From Pseudohaliea rubra DSM 19751 (GTDB taxonomy: Bacteria > Pseudomonadota > Gammaproteobacteria > Pseudomonadales > Halieaceae): 64,000 nt of DNA. Within the stretch, counting starts at the first letter, position 1. Each line of letters opens with the position of its first letter. The notes beneath the pieces are model-generated. The model ran no database searches, was not told where the DNA came from, and worked only from the letters and a program-made list of their open reading frames with translations. Made by a program: the position numbers and the translations under genes. Below, one piece after another: positions 52,657 to 59,233 of this stretch. The stretch lies in contig NZ_KN234745.1 in assembly GCF_000764025.1 (NCBI RefSeq), positions 1-64,000 of the forward strand. The letters run 5' to 3'.

Positions 52657-53451
52657 ATGAAATTCCTGCTTCCCCTGCTGGTAGCCCTGTTTATCCTGCC
52701 CGCCCAGGCCGGCCCTGACTATAGTGCCGCGCTCGCCGGCGAGCACCGGAGCGAAAACAACCGCGCCCGCGATGCCTGGCGCCATCCCGGCGAGACCCTC
52801 GCCTTTTTCGGCCTCGAACCCGGGATGACCGTCGTCGAGCTGTCGCCTGGCGGCGGCTGGTACACGGAAGTGCTGGCGTCGCTCCTCAAAGAGCAAGGAA
52901 CGCTCTACGCCGCCCATGCGGACGTCAATGGCGGCGCCTATGGCCGCCGTTCCCTCGGTGGCTTCCTTGGCAAGCTCGGCGCCGATGACGCAATTTACGG
53001 CGACGTGATCGTATCGACGCTGGCGCCGCCGGCGACCATCGATATTGCGCCGGCCGCGTCTGCAGATATGGTCCTTGCCTTTCGCAACGTGCACAGCTGG
53101 CTGCGCGCAGGCGCCCTGGACGATGTTTTTGCTGCGGCCTTCGAGGCCCTGAAGCCGGGTGGGGTGTTCGGCATCGTCCAGCATCGCGCACCCGAGGGTC
53201 GCTCCGTCGAGGCCATGAAGAGCAGCGGCTATGTCACCGAGCAGCTGGTCATCGCCGCAGCCGAAGCGGCCGGGTTCGAGTTTGCCGGTCGTGCCGGGAT
53301 CAACGCCAACCCGAAGGACAGCGCCGACCATCCAGAAGGCGTCTGGACCCTTCCGCCCATCCTGGCGCTCGGTGATCAGGACCGGGAGCGCTACCTCGCC
53401 ATCGGTGAGAGTGACCGTATGACCCTGAAGTTCGTCAAGCCCGCCAACTGA
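52657..53451 (+). CDS. Exported class I SAM-dependent methyltransferase-like protein
   Basis: A 264-residue protein with a clear signal peptide (MKFLLPLLVALFILPAQA, cleavage before Gly19). A Rossmann methyltransferase fold follows: motif I 'MTVVELSPGGGWYTEVLA' (about 50-68), an acidic/His-containing post-I region, 'ADMVLAFRNVHSWL' and 'ALKPGGVFGIVQHRAP' (motif III-like). Related signal-bearing proteins are found in many proteobacteria and carry the 'PGGGWYTE' signature; their substrates are unknown to me. Because SAM is not expected in the periplasm, catalysis there is doubtful. AAGGA lies upstream of the ATG. Confidence 0.82.
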   Translation: MKFLLPLLVALFILPAQAGPDYSAALAGEHRSENNRARDAWRHPGETLAFFGLEPGMTVVELSPGGGWYTEVLASLLKEQGTLYAAHADVNGGAYGRRSLGGFLGKLGADDAIYGDVIVSTLAPPATIDIAPAASADMVLAFRNVHSWLRAGALDDVFAAAFEALKPGGVFGIVQHRAPEGRSVEAMKSSGYVTEQLVIAAAEAAGFEFAGRAGINANPKDSADHPEGVWTLPPILALGDQDRERYLAIGESDRMTLKFVKPAN

Positions 53452-53457
53452 GACGCC

Positions 53458-53706
53458 ATGGCAACGTTCCTGCGCATTCCACCGGAGCAGGTGCCGCCGG
53501 AAACGCTTGCGGCCCTGCTCGAGGAATATGCCAGCCGCGACGGGACCGATTACGGAGAACGCGAGGTGCCCCTGGCCGAGAAACGGGAAGACCTCGCGCG
53601 CGGGCTCGCCCGAGGTGAGCTGGACCTGCTCTTCGACAGCGATAGCGACAGCTGGGACATCGTGTCTCGGGAGCAGGCCCGGGATCTACTCGGTGCTTCG
53701 CCATGA
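53458..53706 (+). CDS. YheU/UPF0270 family protein
   Basis: An 82-residue acidic protein. '[28 protein letters not shown]' (in part) followed by '[25 protein letters not shown]' (in part) matches the YheU (UPF0270) pattern, in which R-x-G-T-D-Y-G-E is the hallmark. Structures of this family show a small helical fold; function is unknown. It overlaps tusA by 4 bp (ATGA) and lies 6 bp after the methyltransferase-like gene. Confidence 0.85.
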   Translation: MATFLRIPPEQVPPETLAALLEEYASRDGTDYGEREVPLAEKREDLARGLARGELDLLFDSDSDSWDIVSREQARDLLGASP

Positions 53707-53939
53707 CGCCTCCGCCTCCCCGTGAGCTCGATGCACGCGGGCTCTACTGCCCCGAGCCTGTCATGCTGCTGCATAACGCCATCCGGGACGCCGCCCCCGG
53801 TGACCTGATCGCCGTGCGCGCCACGGATCCGACTACCCGCCGCGATATTCCGCAATTCTGCCACTTTCTCGGCCATGAGCTGGTCGACGAGTGCGAGGAG
53901 GGCGGCGAGCTGCATTTTCTGGTCCGTAAGGCGTTGTGA
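53703..53939 (+). CDS. tusA: Sulfur carrier protein TusA
   Basis: A 78-residue protein of the SirA/TusA fold, with the invariant C-P-x-P motif: '[19 protein letters not shown]', active Cys16. In the 2-thiouridine pathway TusA takes persulfide sulfur from IscS and passes it to TusBCD; TusA proteins may also feed molybdopterin synthesis. Nothing nearby identifies the partner. It overlaps both its neighbours by 4 bp, so YheU-TusA-EpmC form one translation-coupled set. Confidence 0.92.
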   Translation: MTPPPPRELDARGLYCPEPVMLLHNAIRDAAPGDLIAVRATDPTTRRDIPQFCHFLGHELVDECEEGGELHFLVRKAL

Positions 53940-54481
53940 CAGTCGCTGCTGTCGTCCTCGAGCAGGTTTTCGCTGATTGCTTCGGTATTCGGGAGCGAAC
54001 CCGGCTCTGCGGCGGCGCGGAGGAGCCGTTCTACCTGCCGGCCGCGGCTCCCGGGGCGTGGCACGAGATCCACTACCGCGCGGATTATCCGGCTAGCGCT
54101 CTGCACGAAGTGGCGCACTGGTGTATCGCCGGACGGGCGCGGCGTCTGCTCCCTGACTATGGCTACTGGTACGCCCCGGACGGTCGCGACGCGGATGCCC
54201 AGCGCGCCTTCGAGGCCGTTGAAGCCAAACCCCAGGGTCTCGAGTGGCTCTTCTCCCAGCGCTGCGGTATGCCGTTCCGGCTCAGCCTCGACAACCTCAA
54301 CGGGGAGCTTGTGGCACCGGTCCGGGCGCGCTTCGCTGTCGCGGTGGCCAACGAGGCGCGAGCCTGGCGCGCCCGGGGCCCCGGGGGCCGGGCCGGACGC
54401 TTTCTGGCTGCTCTCGGCGCGCGATTCCCGGAGGGGCGCCCGGTCTCCACGATGCACTTTTCCGTCGCGATGCTTTGCTGA
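53936..54481 (+). CDS. epmC: Elongation factor P hydroxylase EpmC
   Basis: A 181-residue protein of the EpmC/YfcM family, with the metal-binding H-E-x-x-H-W motif: His57, Glu58 and His61 in '[13 protein letters not shown]'. '[23 protein letters not shown]' (in part) holds further family acidic residues, and '[14 protein letters not shown]' follows. EpmC hydroxylates the beta-lysylated lysine of EF-P. It implies that EpmA/EpmB-type EF-P lysylation occurs, though those genes are not here. GTG 53936 overlaps the tusA stop. Confidence 0.93.
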   Translation: MTVAAVVLEQVFADCFGIRERTRLCGGAEEPFYLPAAAPGAWHEIHYRADYPASALHEVAHWCIAGRARRLLPDYGYWYAPDGRDADAQRAFEAVEAKPQGLEWLFSQRCGMPFRLSLDNLNGELVAPVRARFAVAVANEARAWRARGPGGRAGRFLAALGARFPEGRPVSTMHFSVAMLC

Positions 54482-54484
54482 ACC

Positions 54485-55603
54485 ATGCGCATTGTCTGTG
54501 ATGAGAACATGCCGGGGCTTCAGGCGCTTGCGGCAGCGGGGGCCCGGCTGCGGTGTCTGCCGGGCCGGGCGATCCGGCGTTTTCACTTGGTCGATGCCGA
54601 CGCGCTGCTGGTGCGTTCCGTCACCCCGGTAAATCAAGCGCTGCTGACCGGTACGCCGGTGCGGTTTGTCGGCACGGCTACCAGCGGCACGGATCACATC
54701 GACCGGGCGGCGCTCCGGGAGCTTGGCATCGCTTTCGCTGATGCCGCCGGTGCCAACGCCAACGCCGTCGCCGAATACGTGCTGGCTGTGCTGGCGGCGC
54801 TCCGGGAACCCCTTGAGCACCTGCTCGCGGGCGGCCGAGTGGGCATCGTCGGCTATGGCAACGTCGGTCGCAGCCTCGGCGCACGCCTCGATGCGCTCGG
54901 CATTGCCTGGGTTGCGACGGATCCCTGGCTTGCGGAGAGCGCCGTGGCGCGCCGGGGCACGCTCGCCGAGATTTTCGCCTGCGATGTGGTGACCCTGCAT
55001 TGTTCGCTTACGGAGCTCTCTCCCTGGCCGAGCCGGCACCTGCTCGACCGCGCTGCCCTGGAGCGCCTCGCCGCCGGTACGCTACTGATCAATGCGAGTC
55101 GTGGCCCGGTGGTCGACAATGACGCTCTCCAGGCCTGGCTGGTCGACGGCCGGGGGAGGGCGGTGCTCGATGTCTGGGAACGGGAGCCTGAGGTGCCGGC
55201 CCCCTTGCTGGCCCGGGTCGCCCTGGGGACACCGCATATCGCCGGCTACTCCCTCGAGGCGCGGCTCGCCGGGACCCGTTGCGTGGTGTCGGCTATGGAC
55301 GAGGCGCTGGGCACGGCCTATGCCGGCTCCCTGGCGCCACCTCCGGCATCAGTGCTTGCATTGCCGGCAACGGGAGACGGCCCGGCGCTGCTGCGCAAAC
55401 TGCTGCTCGGCCGCTATGCCCCCGGGGATGACGATCGGCAGCTGCGTGCGGCCCTGGCCGCTGCCGGGGGAGCGCGCGCGGCGGCCTTCGACCGGCTGCG
55501 CCGCGCTTACCCCCTGCGCAGGGAGCTGGCCGGTAACCCGGTCAGCGGCGGTTCCGCCAGGGTGCGGGAGCTGGCAGCAGCGCTGGGCTGTGAGGTGCTG
55601 TAA
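54485..55603 (+). CDS. pdxB: Erythronate-4-phosphate dehydrogenase PdxB
   Basis: A 372-residue D-2-hydroxyacid dehydrogenase. NAD motif 'VGIVGYGNVGRSLGARL' (about 119-135). The catalytic Arg is in 'LINASRGPVVDNDAL', the Glu in the 'WEREPEVP' region and the His in 'LGTPHIAGYSLEAR'. A C-terminal PdxB dimerisation domain (about 285-372) distinguishes it from SerA. It performs the second step of DXP-dependent pyridoxal phosphate synthesis. Restriction of PdxB to Gammaproteobacteria supports the lineage call. Starts 3 bp after epmC. The 104 bp after it, up to tRNA-Gly, hold nothing I can name. Confidence 0.94.
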   Translation: MRIVCDENMPGLQALAAAGARLRCLPGRAIRRFHLVDADALLVRSVTPVNQALLTGTPVRFVGTATSGTDHIDRAALRELGIAFADAAGANANAVAEYVLAVLAALREPLEHLLAGGRVGIVGYGNVGRSLGARLDALGIAWVATDPWLAESAVARRGTLAEIFACDVVTLHCSLTELSPWPSRHLLDRAALERLAAGTLLINASRGPVVDNDALQAWLVDGRGRAVLDVWEREPEVPAPLLARVALGTPHIAGYSLEARLAGTRCVVSAMDEALGTAYAGSLAPPPASVLALPATGDGPALLRKLLLGRYAPGDDDRQLRAALAAAGGARAAAFDRLRRAYPLRRELAGNPVSGGSARVRELAAALGCEVL

Positions 55604-55707
55604 CTGGCTGACGGGATGTAACGGGCGTGGACCTGAAGCGCATAGCAACGAGCGCCGCGGCCTGTCTCGCGGGCAGCTAGTGAGTATTGGGGGGGTGATA
55701 GGAAGTT

Positions 55708-55783
55708 TGGAGCGGGAAACCGGGTTCGAACCGGCGACCTCAACCTTGGCAAGGTTGCGCTCTACCAACTGAGCTATTCCCGC
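55708..55783 (-). tRNA. tRNA-Gly (anticodon GCC)
   Basis: The minus-strand cloverleaf of 76 nt begins GCGGGAATAGCTCAGTTGG and ends TTCCCGC-TCCA. Acceptor GCGGGAA/TTCCCGC is perfect, the anticodon arm is CAACC-TTGCCAA-GGTTG with anticodon GCC, and the T-arm has TTCGAA. CCA is encoded. It is the last gene of a tRNA-Glu/Gly operon and is preceded by two truncated copies of its own 5' half. Confidence 0.97.
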
Positions 55784-55847
55784 AATCGTCTTTCCGTACC
55801 GACCCTGAGTTGGTCGCCGGTACCGGCGAGGCTGGGCGCCCCCCCTG

Positions 55848-55890
55848 CAACCCTGGCAAGGTTGCGCTCTACCAACTGAGCTATTCCCGC
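55848..55890 (-). pseudogene. Truncated tRNA-Gly 5' half (copy nearest the intact gene)
   Basis: Forty-three nucleotides identical to positions 1-43 of the intact tRNA-Gly except A38 to G. They include the 5' acceptor strand, the D-arm and the whole anticodon arm. The T-arm with TTCGA and the 3' acceptor strand are absent, so it cannot mature to a tRNA. Confidence 0.9.
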
Positions 55891-55954
55891 AATCGTCTTT
55901 CCGTACCGACCCTGAGTTGGTCGCCGGTACCGGCGAGGCTGGGCGCCCCTCCTG

Positions 55955-55997
55955 CAACCCTGGCAAGGTTGCGCTCTACCAACTGAGCTATTCCCGC
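55955..55997 (-). pseudogene. Truncated tRNA-Gly 5' half (copy next to tRNA-Glu)
   Basis: Same 43-nt half as at 55848-55890, with the same A38 to G change, located 8 nt after the tRNA-Glu CCA on the minus strand. The sequence before it (ATTTTTCC) differs from the 31-nt spacer of the other copies, so it is the first unit of the array. Confidence 0.9.
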
Positions 55998-56005
55998 AGG
56001 AAAAA

Positions 56006-56081
56006 TGGCGTCCCCTAGGGGGTTCGAACCCCTGTTCCCGCCGTGAAAGGGCGGTGTCCTAGGCCACTAGACGAAGGGGAC
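56006..56081 (-). tRNA. tRNA-Glu (anticodon TTC)
   Basis: The minus-strand 76-nt cloverleaf begins GTCCCCTTCGTCTAG and ends GGGGAC-GCCA. Its anticodon arm is CCGCC-CTTTCAC-GGCGG with anticodon TTC. The T-arm has GGTTCGAACCC, and CCA is encoded. It is the promoter-proximal gene of the tRNA operon. Confidence 0.97.
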
Positions 56082-56108
56082 GCTGTGACCTCTCTTCGAG
56101 AGCGGCGC

Positions 56109-56137
56109 ATTGTATGAAGGGTGTTCCTGAGCGTCAA
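56109..56137 (-). promoter_or_regulatory. Promoter of the tRNA-Glu/Gly operon
   Basis: On the minus strand TTGACG (56137-56132), a 17-bp spacer and TACAAT (56114-56109). The predicted start is about 20 nt before mature tRNA-Glu. The GC-rich stretch after the -10 (GCGCCGC) resembles a stringent-response discriminator. The -35 contains the stop codon of the upstream PA2817-like gene (56136-56134). Confidence 0.75.
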
Positions 56138-56451
56138 GCACTATCTGTTTGGCGTTGCTCAAATTCGGCTATTTCGTCGTCTGCCATGTAATGGAGGCAT
56201 TCTCCGCCGAAAAACCATAGCAATTCGCGCGGGAAGGTGGGGGCGAAATCCGGGTAGGTGGTAAACAGCCGGGAAACCAGTTCGCGCCCCTGGTCGTACA
56301 CATCGGGGCCTCCGGCTGAAATCTCGCCGAAGGCGAGGGCGAGTTCCCGCAGCCCATCGGCAGGACTGAGCTCGCGGGTGCGGTTCAGGAATTCCCGGGC
56401 AAAGGTTTCCAGCAGCCGGCGGCAGTGTTCCGCGTATTCCAGATCGTCCAT
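56134..56451 (-). CDS. PA2817-like conserved hypothetical protein
   Basis: A 105-residue acidic, largely helical protein. The conserved-looking part is 'LVSRLFTTYPDFAPTFPRELLWFFGGECLHYMADDEI' (in pieces, about 58-95), which resembles from memory the PA2817 family of Pseudomonas. There it also neighbours tRNA-Gly/tRNA-Glu genes and an ABC exporter, as here. No function is known. GGAG lies 5 bp before the ATG. The stop codon is embedded in the -35 element of the tRNA promoter. Confidence 0.75.
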   Translation of the reverse strand: MDDLEYAEHCRRLLETFAREFLNRTRELSPADGLRELALAFGEISAGGPDVYDQGRELVSRLFTTYPDFAPTFPRELLWFFGGECLHYMADDEIAEFEQRQTDSA

Positions 56452-56462
56452 GGTGACTCCGG

Positions 56463-56492
56463 TTCTAGGCCCCCCGCCTTTGCGGGTAGAAT
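56463..56492 (+). promoter_or_regulatory. Possible promoter of the ABC exporter operon
   Basis: TTCTAG (56463-56468), an 18-bp spacer and TAGAAT (56487-56492). A small CCCGC-CTTT-GCGGG hairpin sits in the spacer. It is 40 bp upstream of the ATPase start codon. The -10 is good and the -35 weak. Confidence 0.35.
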
Positions 56493-56531
56493 GGGGGCGT
56501 GGCTCAATGATTCAACTGTTAAGGGTAGTGC

Positions 56532-57449
56532 ATGGTTCCGGCTCTGAAAATCGACGCGCTCAGCAAGACGTACCCCGGCGGCTTCCAGGCCCTCAAGGGT
56601 ATCAGCCTGCAGGTGCAGCAGGGCGACTTCTTTGCGCTCCTTGGCCCCAACGGCGCCGGCAAGTCGACCACTATCGGCATCATCTGCTCGCTGGTGGCAA
56701 AGACCGGCGGCAGTATCCAGGTCTTCGGTGTCGATATCGATGTCGACTTCCCGGGTGCCAAAAAACACATCGGCATCGTGCCGCAGGAATTCAATTTCAA
56801 CATGTTCGAGAAGGTCGGCGACATCGTCGTCAACCAGGGCGGCTACTATGGGCTGCCGCTGCCGCTTGCGCGGCAGCGGGCGGAAAAGTACCTGCGGGCC
56901 CTGGGCCTGTGGGAAAAGCGCGACAACGCCTCGCGTATGCTCTCCGGCGGCATGAAGCGTCGGCTCATGATCGCCCGGGCCCTGGTGCACGAGCCGCGGC
57001 TGCTGATCCTCGACGAGCCCACCGCCGGTGTCGACATCGAGATGCGTCGCTCCATGTGGGACTTCCTGCAGGAGATCAACCGGGCTGGCACCACGATCAT
57101 ACTCACCACCCACTACCTCGAGGAAGCCGAGGCCCTGTGTCGCAATATCGCGATTATCAACCACGGCGAAATCGTCGAGTACGGCTCGATCCGTGATCTG
57201 CTCCGCCGTCTTCATCGCGAGGTCTTTATCTTCGATAGTGCGGGCAAGCTGCCGGAGCCGCTCACCTTGCGGGGTTTTGAGGTCCGCCGCGTCGACGACC
57301 ACAGCTTCGAGGTCGAAGTCGAGAAGGGGCAGCATGTTAACGAGGTCTTCGAGGGACTGAGCGCCGCCGGCGTCCGCGTTACCAGCATGCGCAATCGGGC
57401 GAACCGACTGGAGGAGATGTTTGTGAAGCTGGTGGAGAGCGCGGCATGA
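56532..57449 (+). CDS. ABC-2 type exporter ATP-binding protein, YadG-like
   Basis: A 305-residue ATPase with Walker A 'GPNGAGKSTTIG' (residues 38-49), 'QEFNFNMFEKVGDIVVNQGGYYG' (in part; typical of YadG), signature 'MLSGGMKRRLMIARALVHEP' and Walker B 'LLILDEPTAGVDIEMR'. A C-terminal extension of about 90 residues ends 'NRLEEMFVKLVES'. It pairs with the downstream permease by a 4-bp overlap. YadGH-type exporters have no firmly known substrate. Pseudomonas has a similar pair (PA2812/PA2811, from memory) in the same neighbourhood. Confidence 0.9.
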   Translation: MVPALKIDALSKTYPGGFQALKGISLQVQQGDFFALLGPNGAGKSTTIGIICSLVAKTGGSIQVFGVDIDVDFPGAKKHIGIVPQEFNFNMFEKVGDIVVNQGGYYGLPLPLARQRAEKYLRALGLWEKRDNASRMLSGGMKRRLMIARALVHEPRLLILDEPTAGVDIEMRRSMWDFLQEINRAGTTIILTTHYLEEAEALCRNIAIINHGEIVEYGSIRDLLRRLHREVFIFDSAGKLPEPLTLRGFEVRRVDDHSFEVEVEKGQHVNEVFEGLSAAGVRVTSMRNRANRLEEMFVKLVESAA

Positions 57450-58219
57450 GCCTGCGGGAACAGTACATCGCCCTGATGACCCTTCTGCGCAAGGAGATCC
57501 GTCGTTTTTTGCGGATCTGGCCGCAGACGCTGTTACCCTCGGCGATCACCATGTCGCTGTATTTCGTGATCTTCGGTTCGCTCATCGGCTCGCGCATCGG
57601 CGAGATGGGCGGCTTTCGCTACATGGAGTTTGTGGTGCCCGGGTTGATCATGATGGCCATCGTCACCAACAGCTACTCGAACGTTGTGTCGTCCTTTTTC
57701 GGCTCCAAGTTCAACCACAGTGTTGAGGAACTCCTCGTGTCGCCGACGCCGAACTACGTCATACTCCTCGGCTTTTTGCTGGGCGGCATTGCCCGGGGTC
57801 TTCTGGTCGCTATTATCGTCACCGCCGTGTCCCTGTTCTTCACCCGTCTGCCTATTTACAACATCGGCATCGTTATGCTGGTGGTGCTGTTCACCTCAAC
57901 GCTGTTCGCCCTGGCCGGTTTCATCAACGGGGTTTACGCGAACAACTTCGACGACATCAGTATCATCCCGACCTTTGTACTGACCCCGCTTACCTACCTC
58001 GGCGGCGTGTTCTATTCGCTCGATCTTCTGCCTGAGTTCTGGGCCAACGTCTCGAAGCTCAATCCGTTGGTCTACGTCGTCAACGCGTTCCGCTACGGCG
58101 TGCTGGGGGTATCCGATGTCAATGTCACTTTTGCCTTTGCCATGATCGCCGTCTTCACGGTGCTTCTGTTTTTCTACAGCATGCACCTCCTGTCCAGCGG
58201 CAAGCGACTGAGGCAGTAG
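57446..58219 (+). CDS. ABC-2 type exporter permease, YadH-like
   Basis: A 257-residue, six-helix permease of the ABC-2 fold: 'RIWPQTLLPSAITMSLYFVIFGSLIG' (in part) at the first helix, 'FVVPGLIMMAIVTNSYSNVVSSFFG' (in part), and the diagnostic segment 'TPLTYLGGVFYSLDLLPEFW' followed by 'NPLVYVVNAFRYG' near residues 180-215. It dimerises and is powered by the preceding ATPase. The substrate cannot be read from sequence. Confidence 0.9.
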   Translation: MSLREQYIALMTLLRKEIRRFLRIWPQTLLPSAITMSLYFVIFGSLIGSRIGEMGGFRYMEFVVPGLIMMAIVTNSYSNVVSSFFGSKFNHSVEELLVSPTPNYVILLGFLLGGIARGLLVAIIVTAVSLFFTRLPIYNIGIVMLVVLFTSTLFALAGFINGVYANNFDDISIIPTFVLTPLTYLGGVFYSLDLLPEFWANVSKLNPLVYVVNAFRYGVLGVSDVNVTFAFAMIAVFTVLLFFYSMHLLSSGKRLRQ

Positions 58220-58225
58220 GGACGC

Positions 58226-59041
58226 ATGGATCGCGAACTTCCCCTGGGCCGCCAGGTCAGCGGCAGCGCGAGCTACGACCCGTCGCTGCTTTTTCCCCTT
58301 GCCCGTAGCGAGGGTCGGGCGCGTCTGGGCCTGGGGGAGGGCGCCCCACCGTTCCACGGCGTCGACGTGTGGCATGGGTACGAGCTGTCCTGGCTTGAGC
58401 CTGACGGGCGCCCCCGGGTCGCGCTGGGTCGCATCGAAGTGCCGGCGGATTCGCCGTGGATGGTCGAGTCGAAATCGCTCAAGCTCTATCTGAATGCCAT
58501 CAACGGCAGCACCTTCGCCAGTGCCGGGGCGGTCCGCGACACCATTGCCAGGGACCTCACTGAGGCTACCGGCGGCGCGGTCGCGGTCAGCCTTGCCCAC
58601 CTCGACGATCCGGCCTTCCATGGTGTGGCCGCGCCCGGGGAGTGCATCGATGACGCGCCCTTTGCCGGCCCGGTTGATGCCCCCGCGCGGGACCTCCTGC
58701 GCGTCGAGTCCGACGAGCGGGTCGAGGAAACGCTGCACTCCCACCTGCTGCGCTCCCTCTGCCCGGTCACGGCCCAGCCGGACTGGGCGACCGTGATTGT
58801 GAGCTACCGGGGCTCGCGGCTGGACCGCGGCGCGCTGCTGGCCTATCTCGTCGCCTTCCGCGAACACCAGGACTTCCACGAGCAGTGCGTTGAGCGCATC
58901 TTTCTCGACCTTGCCGCCGTCCTCTCGCCCGAGACCCTGGCCGTGCAGGCCCTTTATACGCGCCGGGGCGGCCTCGATATCAGCCCGTGGCGCAGTAGCG
59001 GGCCCGGAAAGGCCCCGCAGTATCGACTCCACCGCCAGTAA
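58226..59041 (+). CDS. queF: NADPH-dependent 7-cyano-7-deazaguanine reductase QueF
   Basis: A 271-residue long-form (bimodular) QueF. The N-terminal half has 'WHGYELSWLEPDGRPRVALGRIEVP' (in part) and the NADPH-binding 'ESKSLKLYLNAINGS' motif. The C-terminal half has the catalytic Cys and Asp in 'LRSLCPVTAQPDWATVIVSY' and 'FREHQDFHEQCVERIF'. It reduces preQ0 to preQ1 in queuosine synthesis. Its 3' end contains the likely promoter of tRNA-Ser. It is 6 bp after the exporter permease. Confidence 0.95.
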   Translation: MDRELPLGRQVSGSASYDPSLLFPLARSEGRARLGLGEGAPPFHGVDVWHGYELSWLEPDGRPRVALGRIEVPADSPWMVESKSLKLYLNAINGSTFASAGAVRDTIARDLTEATGGAVAVSLAHLDDPAFHGVAAPGECIDDAPFAGPVDAPARDLLRVESDERVEETLHSHLLRSLCPVTAQPDWATVIVSYRGSRLDRGALLAYLVAFREHQDFHEQCVERIFLDLAAVLSPETLAVQALYTRRGGLDISPWRSSGPGKAPQYRLHRQ

Positions 59042-59052
59042 GCTGCTATGAT
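59023..59052 (+). promoter_or_regulatory. Promoter of tRNA-Ser
   Basis: TCGACT (59023-59028), an 18-bp spacer and TATGAT (59047-59052) preceded by TGC, an extended -10. The -35 lies inside the queF coding end. The predicted start is about 5 nt before the mature tRNA 5' end. Confidence 0.6.
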
Positions 59053-59063
59053 CCGCGCCCTCC

Positions 59064-59151
59064 GGTGGGGTGGCCGAGTGGTCGAAGGCGCACGCCTGGA
59101 AAGTGTGTAACGGGCAACCGTTCGAGGGTTCGAATCCCTCCCCCACCGCCA
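59064..59151 (+). tRNA. tRNA-Ser (anticodon GGA)
   Basis: An 88-nt class II cloverleaf. Acceptor GGTGGGG/CCCCACC, discriminator G, encoded CCA at 59149-59151. The anticodon arm is CACGC-CTGGAAA-GTGTG with anticodon GGA. A long variable arm AACGG-gcaa-CCGTT identifies a serine tRNA, and the T-arm has GGGTTCGAATCCC. Confidence 0.96.
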
Positions 59152-59173
59152 TCCCCTTCGCGGTCCTTTTTTT
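59145..59173 (+). terminator. Possible tRNA-Ser terminator
   Basis: ACCGC (59145-59149) can pair with GCGGT (59160-59164) across a 10-nt loop, followed by CC and seven Ts (59167-59173). The upstream arm belongs to the mature tRNA acceptor/CCA end, so folding would compete with the tRNA. Weak 5-bp stem. Confidence 0.35.
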
Positions 59174-59201
59174 GACCTGCCTCTGCTGCCCGGTCTATGC
59201 T
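59172..59201 (+). promoter_or_regulatory. Promoter of the mrp operon
   Basis: TTGACC (59172-59177, five of six), an 18-bp spacer and TATGCT (59196-59201). The predicted start is about 26 nt before the mrpE GTG. The -35 begins within the T-run that follows tRNA-Ser. Confidence 0.55.
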
Positions 59202-59233
59202 GCATGGCAATGTTGTGTTGCCGATGAGCTGAC

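Larger units (their letters stand above)
55784..55997 (-). repeat. Two tandem 107-bp units each ending in a tRNA-Gly 5' half
   Basis: Units 55784-55890 and 55891-55997 have an exact 107-bp period and differ at one base only (a C/T in the 7-base pyrimidine tract at 55839-55845 versus 55946-55952). Read on the minus strand, each unit is 43 nt of tRNA-Gly, then 33 nt of unrelated GC-rich sequence with the 14-nt palindrome CGCCGGTACCGGCG, then a 31-nt spacer. The same spacer also precedes the intact tRNA-Gly, so the period equals a 76-nt tRNA plus 31 nt. Confidence 0.95.

Noticed and set aside
55349-55966. 205-residue minus-strand frame through the tRNA-Gly array
   Set aside because: It is a translation of tRNA sequence, with the familiar 'AGSNPVSRS' artefact and repeats caused by the 107-bp units.
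55784-55997. Attachment-site scar of an integrative element at tRNA-Gly
   Set aside because: Integrases normally duplicate the 3' part of a tRNA. Here the 5' half is repeated in tandem, and no integrase or mobile gene is present in the window.
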